A stretch of DNA of 64,000 bases from Streptomyces lavendulae subsp. lavendulae (GCF_002803845.1 NZ_CP024985.1:5343501-5407500); one strand, 5' to 3'. Counted from the first letter of the stretch, positions 50,240 to 59,686 are shown. Numbers and translations are program-made. The notes: generated by a model not told the origin, from the letters alone.

Positions 50240-50266
50240 TCGTACGTGCGTACGTGTCACGTACGA
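50240..50266. promoter_or_regulatory. 27-bp inverted repeat upstream of a small secreted protein
   Basis: TCGTACGTG (50240-50248) and its complement CACGTACGA (50258-50266) flank CGTACGTGT, giving three linked GTACG elements, 17 bp upstream of the start at 50284. Likely an operator or promoter element. The rest of 50045-50283 shows no gene. Confidence 0.5.
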
Positions 50267-50283
50267 CCGATCGGGGGGTCAGG

Positions 50284-50715
50284 GTGCTGCGGCAGGGGCG
50301 GAAGGTGCGCGAGGTGCGGGATGTGAAGGGGTGCGGCCGGGGGAGGTTCGTGTCCCTGGGGGCGTTCGGAGCGGCGCTGTCGCTCGTCGTGGGAGGGCTG
50401 TTCGCGGCTCCTGCGGCGCAGGCGGCGACGGGCGGTTGCGAGGGCAAGATGGTCAAGGCGCTGCCCTTCGTCACCGGCGAGGTGCGCGTGTACAAGGGGC
50501 GGGACCGGGTGTGCGCGGTGACGGTGGCCCTGCGGGCCGGGGAGCGCCGGCACATGTCGGTCAGCATTCAGCCGCGTGGTGGCGTCCCGGTGGGCGATGC
50601 GGGGCAATTCACCCGGTACGCGGGCCCCGTCAGCGTGGGCGCAATCAACCGATGTGTGTATGTAAAGGGCGGAGTGGCGGCCGGATCCGTCGATTCCGGC
50701 TGGATCCTGTGCTGA
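50284..50715 (+). CDS. Small secreted protein with four cysteines
   Basis: 143 aa. Signal peptide with a basic n-region (RQGRKVREVRDVKGCGRGRF) and core SLGAFGAALSLVVGGLFAAP ending AAQAA. The mature part (~90 residues) has Cys in GGCEG, RVCAV, NRCVY and the final WILC, enough for two disulfides, in a beta-rich pattern (EVRVYKGRDRVCAVTVAL, RHMSVSIQPRGG). Family not recognised. The GTG at 50284 is chosen since GGGGGGTCAGG precedes it; other GTGs nearby make the exact start uncertain. Confidence 0.7.
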   Translation: MLRQGRKVREVRDVKGCGRGRFVSLGAFGAALSLVVGGLFAAPAAQAATGGCEGKMVKALPFVTGEVRVYKGRDRVCAVTVALRAGERRHMSVSIQPRGGVPVGDAGQFTRYAGPVSVGAINRCVYVKGGVAAGSVDSGWILC

Positions 50716-50799
50716 GCTCGCGGCCCAACTGGGACTGTTCATGGGCGTGTTGACCCCGCTAGGTTCACGGCGACCACAGTGAACTCAAGGGGAGGGTGA

Positions 50800-52236
50800 A
50801 TGCGCAAGACGCTCGGATGGCTGCTGTCGCTCGTGGTGCTGATCGGCACCATGGGTGCGGCCGGCGCCACGGCACAAGCGGCCACCGCCGCGGGGCCTGC
50901 CGCCGCCACGGACATCAAGGACCAGATCCTCAGCATTCCGGGGATGAGCCTGATCGAGGAGAAGCCGTACCCGGGGTACCGCTTCTTCGTACTGCACTAC
51001 GAGCAGCCGGTCGACCACCGGCAGCCGTGGAAGGGCACCTTCAAGCAGCGCCTGACCCTGCTGCACAAGGACGTCTCCCGGCCCACGGTGTTCTTCACCT
51101 CGGGCTACAACGTCAACACCAGCCCGCGCCGCAGCGAGCCGACGACCATCGTCGACGGCAACCAGATCTCTCTGGAGTATCGATTCTTCACCCCCTCCCG
51201 GCCCGACCCGGCCAACTGGGGGAACCTGGACATCTGGCAGGCCGCCAGCGACCAGCACCGCATCTTCACCGCGCTGAAGAAGGTCTACCCCAAGAACTGG
51301 CTGGCCACGGGCGGCAGCAAGGGCGGTATGACGGCGACGTACTACGAGCGCTACTACCCGCGTGACATGGACGGCGTCGTCGCGTACGTCGCCCCCAACG
51401 ACGTCGTCAACAAGGAGGACTCGGCCTACGACCGGTTCTTCACCAAGGTCGGCACCAAGGAGTGCCGCGACAAGCTGAACAACGTGCAGCGCGAGGCCCT
51501 GATCCGCCGCGAGCCGCTGGAGGCCAAGTACACGGCCGCCGCCGCCGCGAACGGCTGGACCTTCAACACGGTCGGCAGCCTCGACAAGGCCTTCGAGGCC
51601 GTCGTCCTCGACTACACCTGGGCCTTCTGGCAGTACAGCCTGCTCTCCGACTGCGCGGCCATCCCGACCGCCGCCACCGCGAGCGACCAGGAGATCTGGG
51701 ACACCGTCGACACCATCTCCGGCTTCTCGGCCTACGCCGACCAGGGCCTGGAGACCTACACGCCGTACTACTACCAGGCCGGCACCCAGCTCGGTTCGCC
51801 CGACATCAAGCAGCCCCACCTCAAGGGCCTGAGCCGCTACGGCTACCAGCCGCCGCGCAACTTCGTGCCCCGCGACATCCCGATGACGTTCCAGCCGGGC
51901 GTCATGGCGGACGTGGACAACTGGGTCCGCAACAACGCGAACCAGATGCTCTTCGTCTACGGGCAGAACGACCCGTGGGGCGCCGAGCCCTTCCACCTCG
52001 GGTACACCGTGCGCGACAGCTACGTGATGATCGCGCCGGGCGCCAACCACGGGGCCAACGTCGCCAAGCTCCAGGAGGGCGAGAAGGCCCTCGCGACCGC
52101 GAAGATCCTCCAGTGGGCCGGGGTCGCACCCGCCCAGACCCTGTCCGGGCGGGCCCAGGCCCCCGCGCCGCTGGCCGCGCCGGACCCGGTGCTCGACCAG
52201 GTCGACCTGAGGCACGAGCCGCAGCTGCGGCCGTAG
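50800..52236 (+). CDS. Secreted S37-family (PS-10) tripeptidyl aminopeptidase
   Basis: 478 aa. Signal peptide residues 1-~28 (RKTLGWLLSLVVLIGTMGAA, then GATAQA). The alpha/beta-hydrolase nucleophile Ser173 is in ATGGSKGGMTATYYERYY. Other S37 features: YRFFVLHYEQPVDHRQPWKG, TVFFTSGYNVNTSPRRSEPT, and NQMLFVYGQNDPWGAEPF with the acid and ANHGAN with the His. Such enzymes release Pro-containing tri/tetrapeptides from secreted-protein digests in Streptomyces. AAGGGGAGGG precedes ATG 50800. Confidence 0.93.
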   Translation: MRKTLGWLLSLVVLIGTMGAAGATAQAATAAGPAAATDIKDQILSIPGMSLIEEKPYPGYRFFVLHYEQPVDHRQPWKGTFKQRLTLLHKDVSRPTVFFTSGYNVNTSPRRSEPTTIVDGNQISLEYRFFTPSRPDPANWGNLDIWQAASDQHRIFTALKKVYPKNWLATGGSKGGMTATYYERYYPRDMDGVVAYVAPNDVVNKEDSAYDRFFTKVGTKECRDKLNNVQREALIRREPLEAKYTAAAAANGWTFNTVGSLDKAFEAVVLDYTWAFWQYSLLSDCAAIPTAATASDQEIWDTVDTISGFSAYADQGLETYTPYYYQAGTQLGSPDIKQPHLKGLSRYGYQPPRNFVPRDIPMTFQPGVMADVDNWVRNNANQMLFVYGQNDPWGAEPFHLGYTVRDSYVMIAPGANHGANVAKLQEGEKALATAKILQWAGVAPAQTLSGRAQAPAPLAAPDPVLDQVDLRHEPQLRP

Positions 52237-52246
52237 TCCCCGGGAG

Positions 52247-54073
52247 CTACGGGGCCACGGGCGGGTACGACAGCCCGTGGCCCAGGGGGTAGCGGCCCGG
52301 GACGGGGACCGGGAGGCGGCCGGCGGGCCGCCTCGCTCCCGTCAGCACCCGGGCCGCCGCCCGCATCTCCACGTCCGTCCAGGAGTACGTCGCCAGCTCG
52401 GCCGCGCACCGCGGCAGCCGCGCCGGGTCGTACGGGTTGCGGATCGCCACCAGCACCACCGGGACGCCCGTCGCGATCAGGTCCGCCACCAGCGCGTGCT
52501 GCGGACTCTCGCCCTCCGGGACGTTGTACGTGCACACCAGCACCGCCGCGTGGCCCGGGGCCGCCGCCACCGCCCCGGCGGGCGCGAGCGCCGTCGCCCG
52601 GCAGCCCAGGGCCGTCAGTTCCCGCGCCAGGACCTCCGTGGGGGGTCCGGTGGTACCCGTGGGGGAGACCGGGTCGGTCCCGGTGACCAGCAGCCTCGGC
52701 CCGGCCGCCGCGTCCAGCGGCAGCAGGCCCAGCGGATTGGCCAGCAGGGTGGTCGTGGCCGCCGCGATCGCGTCCGCCGCCGCCAGGTGCCCGTCCGTGC
52801 CGACCTTCGCGTCCACCCGGGCCGGGGAGGTGTACGGATCCTCGAACAGGCCGCGGCGGGACTTGAGTTCCAGGATCCGCAGCACCGACTCCTCGATCCG
52901 CTCCCGCGTCAGCTCGCCCGCTTCCACCGCGGCCAGCACGCTGCGCTGCGCGAGGGCGAGGTCCGGGGCGTTCAGCAGCTGGTCGCAGCCCGCCTTCAGG
53001 GCCAGTACCGGGACCCGGTCGTCCCCGTACTTCTGGCGGACCCCCGCCATGTCGAGGGCGTCCGTCACCACCACCCCCCGGAAGCCGAGGCGTTCGCGCA
53101 GGATGCCGGTGACGATCGGCCGCGAGAGGGTCGCCGGATCCCCCGAGGGATCGAGCGCGGGGAAGACGATGTGCGCCGTCATCACGGCGTCCACGCCCGC
53201 CTCCACCACCGCCCGGAACGGCGGCTCGTCCAGCTCCTCCCACTGCGCGCGGGTGTGCCGCATCACCGGTAGCCCGACGTGGCTGTCGGTCTCCGTGTCC
53301 CCGTGCCCCGGGAAGTGCTTGGCCGTCGCGGCCACCCCGGCCTCCTGGTAGCCGCGCACCTGGGCCGCGGCCAGGGCCGCCACCGCCTGCGGGTCCGCGC
53401 CGAAGGACCGTACGCCGATCACCGGATTGGCCGGGTTCACGTTCACGTCCGACACCGGGGCGTAGTCCTGCCGGACGCCCAGCGCCGCCAGCTCGGACCC
53501 CGCCACCCGGGCCGCCCGGCGGGCGTCGGCCGTGGCCCCGCCCGCGCCCAGCGCCATCGCCCCCGGCAGCAGGGTGGCAGGCCGGCCGATCCGGGCGACG
53601 GCCCCGTGCTCCTGGTCGGTGGAGAGCAGCAGCGGGACCCCGGCGCCCGAGCCGAGCGCCGCCCGCTGGAGGCCGTTCGACAGCTCGGCGATCCGGTGCG
53701 GGGTCCGGGTGTTGTGGGCCCAGCCGAAGTAGACGACCCCGCCCAGGCGGTAGCGGGTGACTACCTCCGCGGCCGTGCGCACCCCGAACTGGGCCAGGTT
53801 CAGCTCGGCGTCCGCCGCGTCGGGATCGGTCGCGGAGTGTCCGTAGGCCCGGGACACGAACAGCTGCCCCACCTGCTCGGGCAGGCTCATCCGGGAGACC
53901 GCCGCGCGCAGCCGGGCCCGGTCCGGGAAGCCGCCCAGCGGCTCCCCCGGGGGGCGGGAGTCGTCCGGTGCGGCGCCGCGCGGGCCCACGGCGGCGGAGG
54001 AGGCCGCGGCGGCCGTGACGGCGGCCATGGCGGCGGCGGCGAGCAGGGCCCGACGGGAGGCGTGGTACGGCAC
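52247..54073 (-). CDS. Secreted glycoside hydrolase family 3 (beta-N-acetylglucosaminidase/NagZ type)
   Basis: 608 aa. Signal peptide with ASRRALLAAAAMAAVTAAAA (Arg pair, possibly Tat). The N-terminal GH3 barrel carries KHFPGHGDTETDSHVGLP (NagZ-type His/Asp motif) and VVTDALDMAGV, plus the C-terminal (alpha/beta)6 domain (RLLVTGTDPVSPTG, VLVCTYNVPEG). NagZ-like KHFPGHG suggests N-acetylglucosaminidase or muropeptide activity. The GTG at 54073 is a probable start but lacks a firm ribosome site. It converges with the S37 gene, 10 bp away. Confidence 0.9.
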   Translation of the reverse strand: MPYHASRRALLAAAAMAAVTAAAASSAAVGPRGAAPDDSRPPGEPLGGFPDRARLRAAVSRMSLPEQVGQLFVSRAYGHSATDPDAADAELNLAQFGVRTAAEVVTRYRLGGVVYFGWAHNTRTPHRIAELSNGLQRAALGSGAGVPLLLSTDQEHGAVARIGRPATLLPGAMALGAGGATADARRAARVAGSELAALGVRQDYAPVSDVNVNPANPVIGVRSFGADPQAVAALAAAQVRGYQEAGVAATAKHFPGHGDTETDSHVGLPVMRHTRAQWEELDEPPFRAVVEAGVDAVMTAHIVFPALDPSGDPATLSRPIVTGILRERLGFRGVVVTDALDMAGVRQKYGDDRVPVLALKAGCDQLLNAPDLALAQRSVLAAVEAGELTRERIEESVLRILELKSRRGLFEDPYTSPARVDAKVGTDGHLAAADAIAAATTTLLANPLGLLPLDAAAGPRLLVTGTDPVSPTGTTGPPTEVLARELTALGCRATALAPAGAVAAAPGHAAVLVCTYNVPEGESPQHALVADLIATGVPVVLVAIRNPYDPARLPRCAAELATYSWTDVEMRAAARVLTGARRPAGRLPVPVPGRYPLGHGLSYPPVAP

Positions 54074-54083
54074 CCGCCGGACC

Positions 54084-55040
54084 CTACTGGCGGGCCGCGC
54101 CGTCCGCCCGGGGGACACTCGGCAGGTCCCCCGGAAGGGGGGCCGCGGCGGGCCAGTGCGCCTGGAGGGCGCGCACCGCCTCGGTGATCGCCGGCCGGCG
54201 CGCCGCCCCCGTCCGCCACAGGGCGTACAACCGGCGTACGGGGCCCGGCTCCAGCGGCACCGCCACCGCGCCCGGCGGCAGTGCGCCCGTCCCCAACCTC
54301 GGCACGACGGCGATGCCCAGCCCGGCCGCGACCAGCGCCACGATGGTGTGGTTCTCCTCGGCCACATGTGCGATGTCCGGCTCCAGCCCGGCCGTGCGCA
54401 GGGTCCGCACCAGCCAGTCGTGGCAGACCCGGCCGGGCGGCTGGCACACCCACCGCTGCCCCGCCAGGTCCGTCCGGCGCACCGCCGCGCGGGTGGTGAA
54501 GGGGTGCCCGGCCGGGACCACCAGGTCGCACCGGTCGTCCCCGATCACCGCCTGCTCCACGCCCTCGGGGGCAGGCAGCGGGGCGATGTCCCAGTCGTGC
54601 GCCACCGCCAGGTCGGTGACCCCGCGGGCCACCAGGTCCACCGAGAGGTGCGGATCCACCTCCGTGAGGCGTACGTCCAGCGCGGGATGCCGGCGGGCAA
54701 GGTCGGCCAGCACCCTCGGCAGCAGACCGCGCGCCGCCGAGGCGAACGCGGCCACCGTCAGCAGGCCGCTCGGCCGTCCCCGCCGCTCCTCCAGGGTGGT
54801 CTCCGCCCGCTCCACGATGGCCAGCAGTTCCCGCGCCGTGTCGGCCAGGTGCCGGGCCTCCTCGGTGAGGGCGACCCCGCGGCCGCGCCGTTCCAGCAGC
54901 GTGGTGCGGGTCTCCCGCTCCAGCTTCGCGATCTGCTGGGAGACCGCGGAAGGGGTGTAGCCGAGGGCGGCCGCGGCGCCGGCGACCGAGCCGTGGACGG
55001 AGACGGCGTGCAGGGCGCGCAGCCGGGAGAGGTCGAGCAT
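54084..55040 (-). CDS. LysR-family transcriptional regulator
   Basis: 318 aa. Winged HTH at 1-60 (MLDLSRLRALHAVSVHGSVA, GYTPSAVSQQIAKLERE) and a two-lobed effector domain (GLLTVAAFASAARGLLPRVL, VAEENHTIVALVAAGLGIAV). ATG 55040; an upstream in-frame ATG at 55058 is possible. It is divergent from the EamA permease at 55125 across 84 bp, so it probably controls that exporter. Confidence 0.92.
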   Translation of the reverse strand: MLDLSRLRALHAVSVHGSVAGAAAALGYTPSAVSQQIAKLERETRTTLLERRGRGVALTEEARHLADTARELLAIVERAETTLEERRGRPSGLLTVAAFASAARGLLPRVLADLARRHPALDVRLTEVDPHLSVDLVARGVTDLAVAHDWDIAPLPAPEGVEQAVIGDDRCDLVVPAGHPFTTRAAVRRTDLAGQRWVCQPPGRVCHDWLVRTLRTAGLEPDIAHVAEENHTIVALVAAGLGIAVVPRLGTGALPPGAVAVPLEPGPVRRLYALWRTGAARRPAITEAVRALQAHWPAAAPLPGDLPSVPRADGAARQ

Positions 55041-55124
55041 GCGGCCAATCGTAAGCATCGCTTCATCCAACGGGGAAGGAATCCGTGCTGGTGCTACATG
55101 GTCGGGGTCGCCGATGCTCGGGGC

Positions 55125-56048
55125 ATGCGTCCCGTACACACCGCACTCGCCGTACTCGTCGCCGCCGTCTGGGGCTTCAACTTCGTCGTCATCGAGATCG
55201 GCCTCGGCCACTTCCCGCCGCTGCTGCTGTCCGCCCTGCGCTTCCTCGTCGCCGCCCTGCCCGCCGTGTTCTTCGTCGGGCGCCCCAAGGTCGCCTGGAA
55301 GTGGATCCTCGGGGTCGGCGCGGCCCTCGGCATCGCCAAGTTCGGGCTGCTGTTCACCGGCATGGCCGCCGGGATGCCGGCCGGACTGTCCTCCCTGGTC
55401 CTGCAGATCCAGGCCGTCTTCACCGCCGTCCTCGCCGCCGTCGTGCTGCGCGAGCGGCCCGGCCCGGTCCGGCTGCTGGGCATGGCCGTGGCCCTGGCCG
55501 GGATCGGGGTCGCCGCCGTGGACCGGGGCGTCTCGGGACCGGCCACCGGCTTCGTCCTGGTCGTCGCGGCCGCCGCCTGCTGGGGCGTGTCCAACGTGCT
55601 CACCCGCAAGGCCGCCCCGCCGGACGCCCTGAACTTCATGGTGTGGGTGTGCACCGTCCCCGTGATCCCGCTGTTCGCGCTCTCGCTGCTGCTGGAGGGG
55701 CCCGACCGGGACCTGGCCGCGCTGCGCGCCCTGGACTGGTCGGGGGTCGCCGTCATCGGCTACGTCGCCTGGGTGTCCACCGTCTTCGGCTTCGGGGCCT
55801 GGGGCTACCTGCTGCGCCGCTACCCGGCCTCCTCCGTGGCGCCGTTCTCCCTGCTGGTGCCGGTCTTCGGGATGTCCTCGGCCGCCCTGGTGCTCGGCGA
55901 GGGGATCTCGGGGCCGCGCTGGCTGGCGGCGGTGCTGCTGGTCGGCGGCGTCGGCCTGACCTCCCTGGCCCCCGCGCGGGCCGGCCGGCGGGCCGCCGTC
56001 AGCGCGGGGCGTCCTCCCGCAGCGCCAGCCGCCAGTCCTGCCCCGTGA
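55125..56048 (+). CDS. EamA/DMT-family metabolite exporter
   Basis: 307 aa with ten predicted TM helices in two EamA repeats (VHTALAVLVAAVWGFNFVVI, LGIAKFGLLFTGMAAGMPAG; GFVLVVAAAACWGVSNVLTR, FSLLVPVFGMSSAALVLGE). RhaT/YdcZ-like amino-acid or metabolite efflux. ATG 55125. Its 3' end overlaps the opposing GNAT gene by 50 bp. The C-terminal tail is Pro/Ala-rich. Confidence 0.92.
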   Translation: MRPVHTALAVLVAAVWGFNFVVIEIGLGHFPPLLLSALRFLVAALPAVFFVGRPKVAWKWILGVGAALGIAKFGLLFTGMAAGMPAGLSSLVLQIQAVFTAVLAAVVLRERPGPVRLLGMAVALAGIGVAAVDRGVSGPATGFVLVVAAAACWGVSNVLTRKAAPPDALNFMVWVCTVPVIPLFALSLLLEGPDRDLAALRALDWSGVAVIGYVAWVSTVFGFGAWGYLLRRYPASSVAPFSLLVPVFGMSSAALVLGEGISGPRWLAAVLLVGGVGLTSLAPARAGRRAAVSAGRPPAAPAASPAP

Positions 56049-56538
56049 GGTCGGCCCCGTACGAGCGGTGCGCGCGCTCTGTGACCAGGGTGAACCCGGC
56101 CCGCAGATAGAGGGAACGGGCCGAGACCAGCACGTCGTTGGTCCACAGCACCAGCTCGCGGTAGCCCACCGAGCGGGCGAAGGCGACGACGGCGTCCACG
56201 AGCCGGGCGCCCACCCCCAGGCCGCGCGCGGCGGGCTCCACCAGCAGCAGCCGCAGCCGGGCGGTGCCGGGGGCGCCCTCCTCGCGCACGCACATCACCG
56301 AACCGACCGGGCGGCCCTCGTGCTCGGCGATCCAGACCCGCTCCAGGTAGGGGTCGTGGTCCCCGGCGAAGTCCGCCACGATCCGGGCGACCAGGCCCTC
56401 GAACTCCTGGTTCCAGCCGTACTCGGCCGCGTAGAGCGCGCCGTGGCGCTGCACGATCCAGCCCAGGTCGCCGGGCTCGGGATCCCGCAGCCGCACCGGC
56501 CGGCCGGGGCTGTCCTCAGGGAGCGCAGGGGGCTTCAT
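55999..56538 (-). CDS. GNAT-family N-acetyltransferase
   Basis: 179 aa. Acetyl-CoA-binding motif LLVEPAARGLGVGARLVDAV and VGYRELVLWTNDVLVSARSL, then YLRAGFTLVTERAHRSYGAD (Tyr near the C-terminus). MarR/GNAT-associated acetyltransferase-like. ATG 56538. The 50-bp tail-to-tail overlap with EamA is unusual but typical of tightly packed genomes. Confidence 0.9.
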   Translation of the reverse strand: MKPPALPEDSPGRPVRLRDPEPGDLGWIVQRHGALYAAEYGWNQEFEGLVARIVADFAGDHDPYLERVWIAEHEGRPVGSVMCVREEGAPGTARLRLLLVEPAARGLGVGARLVDAVVAFARSVGYRELVLWTNDVLVSARSLYLRAGFTLVTERAHRSYGADLTGQDWRLALREDAPR

Positions 56539-56607
56539 GGCGCCCGAGGATAGCGCGCGGCGCCGACCGGGGGGACGGCCCTTACGCCCCGGTCCGCGCC
56601 GCAGGCG

Positions 56608-57153
56608 CTACTTCTTGCCGCCGCCCAGGATCTGGCCGAGCAGGTCGCCGAGCCCGCCGCCGCCGGCGCCCGCCGCCGGGGCCGCGCCGGGGGCCGGGGC
56701 GCCGCCCGCCGACGGGGCGCCGCCCGCGCCCGCCTTGCCCTCCGCGGCGCGCTTGGCGAAGACGGCCAGCACCACAGGGATCAGCACCTCGATGACCCGG
56801 CTGACGGTCGCGGCCGGGATGCCGGTCTTCTTCGCGACGGCGTTGGCCACGGGCTTGCTCACCTTCGCCAGCACCCCGGCCATCATGCCGCCGCCGAGCA
56901 GGCCGCCGAGGCCGCCGAGGGTGGCCACGCCCTGCAGCGGGGGCTCGGCCGCCTCCGCGACGGCCTGGCCCACCTCGCCGTCCTCGCCCTCGGCCGCGGC
57001 CTTCTCCTGGAGGCCCCCGGCCATCGCTCCCACGGTCTCGCTGACCGCGGCGCGCGCGCCGTCCGTGTCGGTGCCGAGCAGCCCCGCGATCTCGGTCAGC
57101 TTCTCGTCGCCGAGCTCGCCCAGCACGTCGTCCTGGAATGAAGATTCGCTCAT
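56608..57153 (-). CDS. DUF937 (YidB-like) protein
   Basis: 181 aa. SFQDDVLGELGDEKLTEIAG and LGTDTDGARAAVSETVGAMA are the DUF937 pattern; a Gly-rich hydrophobic centre (LGGLGGLLGGGMMAGVLAKV) and a Gly/Ala/Pro-rich tail ending LGDLLGQILGGGKK. The family has no settled role. ATG 57153. Confidence 0.88.
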   Translation of the reverse strand: MSESSFQDDVLGELGDEKLTEIAGLLGTDTDGARAAVSETVGAMAGGLQEKAAAEGEDGEVGQAVAEAAEPPLQGVATLGGLGGLLGGGMMAGVLAKVSKPVANAVAKKTGIPAATVSRVIEVLIPVVLAVFAKRAAEGKAGAGGAPSAGGAPAPGAAPAAGAGGGGLGDLLGQILGGGKK

Positions 57154-57335
57154 GCCGGAAACGCTACGTCCGTCCCGATTCGCTGGCACCTTGGGTAGGC
57201 GTTTGGTAACGGAAAGGCAAATCCGGCGATCGGAGTGCAACCCTGCGGGCCGATCGCGGGTCGTATGGTGCGTCGGCACTTCCGGGAGGGGATCTGGGGG
57301 GATCGGGAAGTCCGACGAGGGAGGGGTAACCGTGA

Positions 57336-57370
57336 GGGGGTCCGGCCGCGAGGCCGGACCCCCTTTCGTT
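57336..57370 (+). terminator. Orphan intrinsic terminator upstream of recD2
   Basis: GGGGGTCCGGCC (57336-57347), loop GCGA, complement (57352-57363), then TTTCGTT. It lies 70 bp before recD2 on the plus strand, although no plus-strand gene ends nearby. It could end an unannotated small RNA or attenuate recD2. The rest of 57154-57439 shows no gene. Confidence 0.75.
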
Positions 57371-57439
57371 CGCCTCCCGTCGGCTCCTTCTGTCCACAGG
57401 CACCGGCCGCCTGTCGGCGCCTGCCGGTAGTTTCGTGCC

Positions 57440-59686
57440 ATGACAACCAACGGGGCGGTGCAACTGGCGGTGGTCGAGGGGGTGCTGGAGCGCATCACCT
57501 ACGCCAACGAGGAGAGCGGGTACACGGTCGCCCGGGTCGACACCGGCCGCGGCGCGGGAGACCTGCTGACCGTCGTCGGATCGCTGCTCGGCGCGCAGCC
57601 CGGCGAGTCCCTGCGCATGGAGGGCCGCTGGGGCTCGCACCCCCAGTACGGCAAGCAGTTCAGCGTCGAGAACTACTCCACGCTGCTGCCCGCCACCATC
57701 CAGGGCATCCGCCGCTACCTCGGCTCCGGCCTCATCAAGGGGATCGGCCCGAAGATCGCCGACCGGATCGTGGAGCACTTCGGCACCGACACCCTCGACG
57801 TCATCGAGGCCGAGCCCAAGCGCCTGATCGAGGTCCCGGGCCTCGGCCCCAAGCGGACGAAGATGATCGGCGCCGCCTGGGAGGAACAGAAGGCCATCAA
57901 GGAGGTCATGGTCTTCCTTCAGGGCGTCGGCGTCTCCACCTCCATCGCCGTGCGGATCTACAAGAAGTACGGCGACGCCTCCATCTCGGTGGTCAGGAAC
58001 CAGCCCTACCGGCTCGCCGCCGACGTGTGGGGGATCGGCTTCCTCACCGCCGACCGGATCGCCCAGGCCGTCGGCATCCCGCACGACAGCCCCGAGCGGG
58101 TCCGCGCCGGGCTCCAGTACGCCCTGTCCCAGTCCACCGACCAGGGCCACTGCTTCCTCCCGGAGGAACGGCTGATCGCCGACGGGGTCAAGCTGCTCCA
58201 GGTGGACACCGGCCTGGTCATCGAGTGCCTGGCCGAACTCGCCGCCGATCCGGAAGGCGTCGTACGGGAGTCCGTGCCGGACCCCCAGGGCGGCCCGGAC
58301 CCCCTCACCGCCGTGTACCTGGTGCCCTTCCACCGGGCGGAGCTGTCGCTGGTCGGGCAGGTCCGCCGGCTCCTGAACGCCGAGGAGGACCGGATGCCCG
58401 GCTTCCGGGACGTGGACTGGGACAAGGCCCTCGGCTGGCTGGCCGGGCGCACCGGGGCCTCCCTCGCCCCCGAGCAGCGGGACGCGGTCCGCCTCGCCCT
58501 CACCCGCCGGGTCGCCGTCCTCACCGGCGGGCCGGGCTGCGGCAAGTCCTTCACCGTGCGCTCGATCGTGGAGCTGGCCCGGGCGAAGAAGGCCAAGGTG
58601 GTGCTCGCCGCCCCCACCGGCCGGGCGGCGAAGCGGCTGTCGGAGCTGACGGGGGCGGAGGCCTCCACCGTGCACCGGCTGCTGGAGCTGAAGCCGGGCG
58701 GGGACGCGGCGTACGACCGGGACCGGCCCTTGGACGCCGATCTCGTCGTGGTGGACGAGGCCTCGATGCTGGATCTGCTCCTGGCGAACAAACTCGTCAA
58801 GGCCGTGGCCCCGGGCGCGCACCTGCTGCTCGTCGGCGATGTGGACCAGCTCCCCTCGGTCGGGGCGGGAGAGGTGCTGAGGGACCTGCTGGCCGAGGGC
58901 GGCCCGGTCCCCGCCGTCCGCCTGACCAGGATCTTCCGCCAGGCCCAGCAGTCGGGCGTGGTCACCAACGCGCACCGGATCAACACCGGGGTCCCGCCGA
59001 TCACCGACGGGCTGCCGGACTTCTTCCTCTTCCCCGAGGAGGACACCGAGGCGGCCGGCCTGCTCGCCGTCGACGTGGCCGCCCGTCGAATTCCGGCCAG
59101 ATTCGGTCTGGATCCGCGGCGTGACGTCCAGGTACTGGCCCCCATGCACCGCGGCCCGGCCGGCGCCGGGAACCTCAACGGACTGCTCCAGCAGGCGATC
59201 ACCCCGGCCCGGCCCAACCTGCCCGAGAAGCGGTTCGGCGGCCGGGTCTTCCGGGTGGGTGACAAGGTCACCCAGATCCGCAACAACTACGAGAAGGGGG
59301 CCAACGGCGTCTTCAACGGCACCGTGGGCGTGGTCACCGCGCTTGACCTGGACGAACAGCGGCTGACCGTCAGGACGGAGGAGGATGAGGAGGTGGGGTA
59401 CGAGTTCGCGGAGCTCGACGAGCTCGCGCACGCCTACGCCGTCACCATCCACCGTTCCCAGGGGAGTGAATATCCGGCCGTCGTGATCCCGGTCACCACC
59501 GGGGCTTGGATGATGCTCCAGCGAAATCTGCTCTACACGGCGGTGACCAGGGCGAAGAAACTGGTCGTCCTGGTCGGGTCCCGCAAGGCCCTCGGGCAGG
59601 CGGTGCGTACCGTTTCCGCAGGCAGGAGGTACACGGCGGTCGCCGCCAGGCTGTCCGGTCGGATACCGGTGGGAAACATCACCTAG
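57440..59686 (+). CDS. recD2: RecD2-type ATP-dependent helicase
   Basis: 748 aa. N-terminal OB-like region (YANEESGYTVARVDTG), helix-hairpin-helix pair (LIKGIGPKIADRIVEHFG and LIEVPGLGPKRTKMIGAAW), and the SF1B core: Walker A VLTGGPGCGKSFTVRSI, Walker B LVVVDEASMLDLLL, motif III LLVGDVDQLPSVGAGEVLRD, and motifs V/VI (VTIHRSQGSEYPAVVIPV, YTAVTRAKKLVVLVGS). Unlike RecBCD RecD it acts alone, 5'-3', in replication repair. ATG 57440. Confidence 0.96.
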   Translation: MTTNGAVQLAVVEGVLERITYANEESGYTVARVDTGRGAGDLLTVVGSLLGAQPGESLRMEGRWGSHPQYGKQFSVENYSTLLPATIQGIRRYLGSGLIKGIGPKIADRIVEHFGTDTLDVIEAEPKRLIEVPGLGPKRTKMIGAAWEEQKAIKEVMVFLQGVGVSTSIAVRIYKKYGDASISVVRNQPYRLAADVWGIGFLTADRIAQAVGIPHDSPERVRAGLQYALSQSTDQGHCFLPEERLIADGVKLLQVDTGLVIECLAELAADPEGVVRESVPDPQGGPDPLTAVYLVPFHRAELSLVGQVRRLLNAEEDRMPGFRDVDWDKALGWLAGRTGASLAPEQRDAVRLALTRRVAVLTGGPGCGKSFTVRSIVELARAKKAKVVLAAPTGRAAKRLSELTGAEASTVHRLLELKPGGDAAYDRDRPLDADLVVVDEASMLDLLLANKLVKAVAPGAHLLLVGDVDQLPSVGAGEVLRDLLAEGGPVPAVRLTRIFRQAQQSGVVTNAHRINTGVPPITDGLPDFFLFPEEDTEAAGLLAVDVAARRIPARFGLDPRRDVQVLAPMHRGPAGAGNLNGLLQQAITPARPNLPEKRFGGRVFRVGDKVTQIRNNYEKGANGVFNGTVGVVTALDLDEQRLTVRTEEDEEVGYEFAELDELAHAYAVTIHRSQGSEYPAVVIPVTTGAWMMLQRNLLYTAVTRAKKLVVLVGSRKALGQAVRTVSAGRRYTAVAARLSGRIPVGNIT

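Noticed and set aside
57332..57430. Short GTG-started frame of about 33 codons before recD2
   Set aside because: It runs straight through the terminator hairpin and has no conserved-looking peptide.
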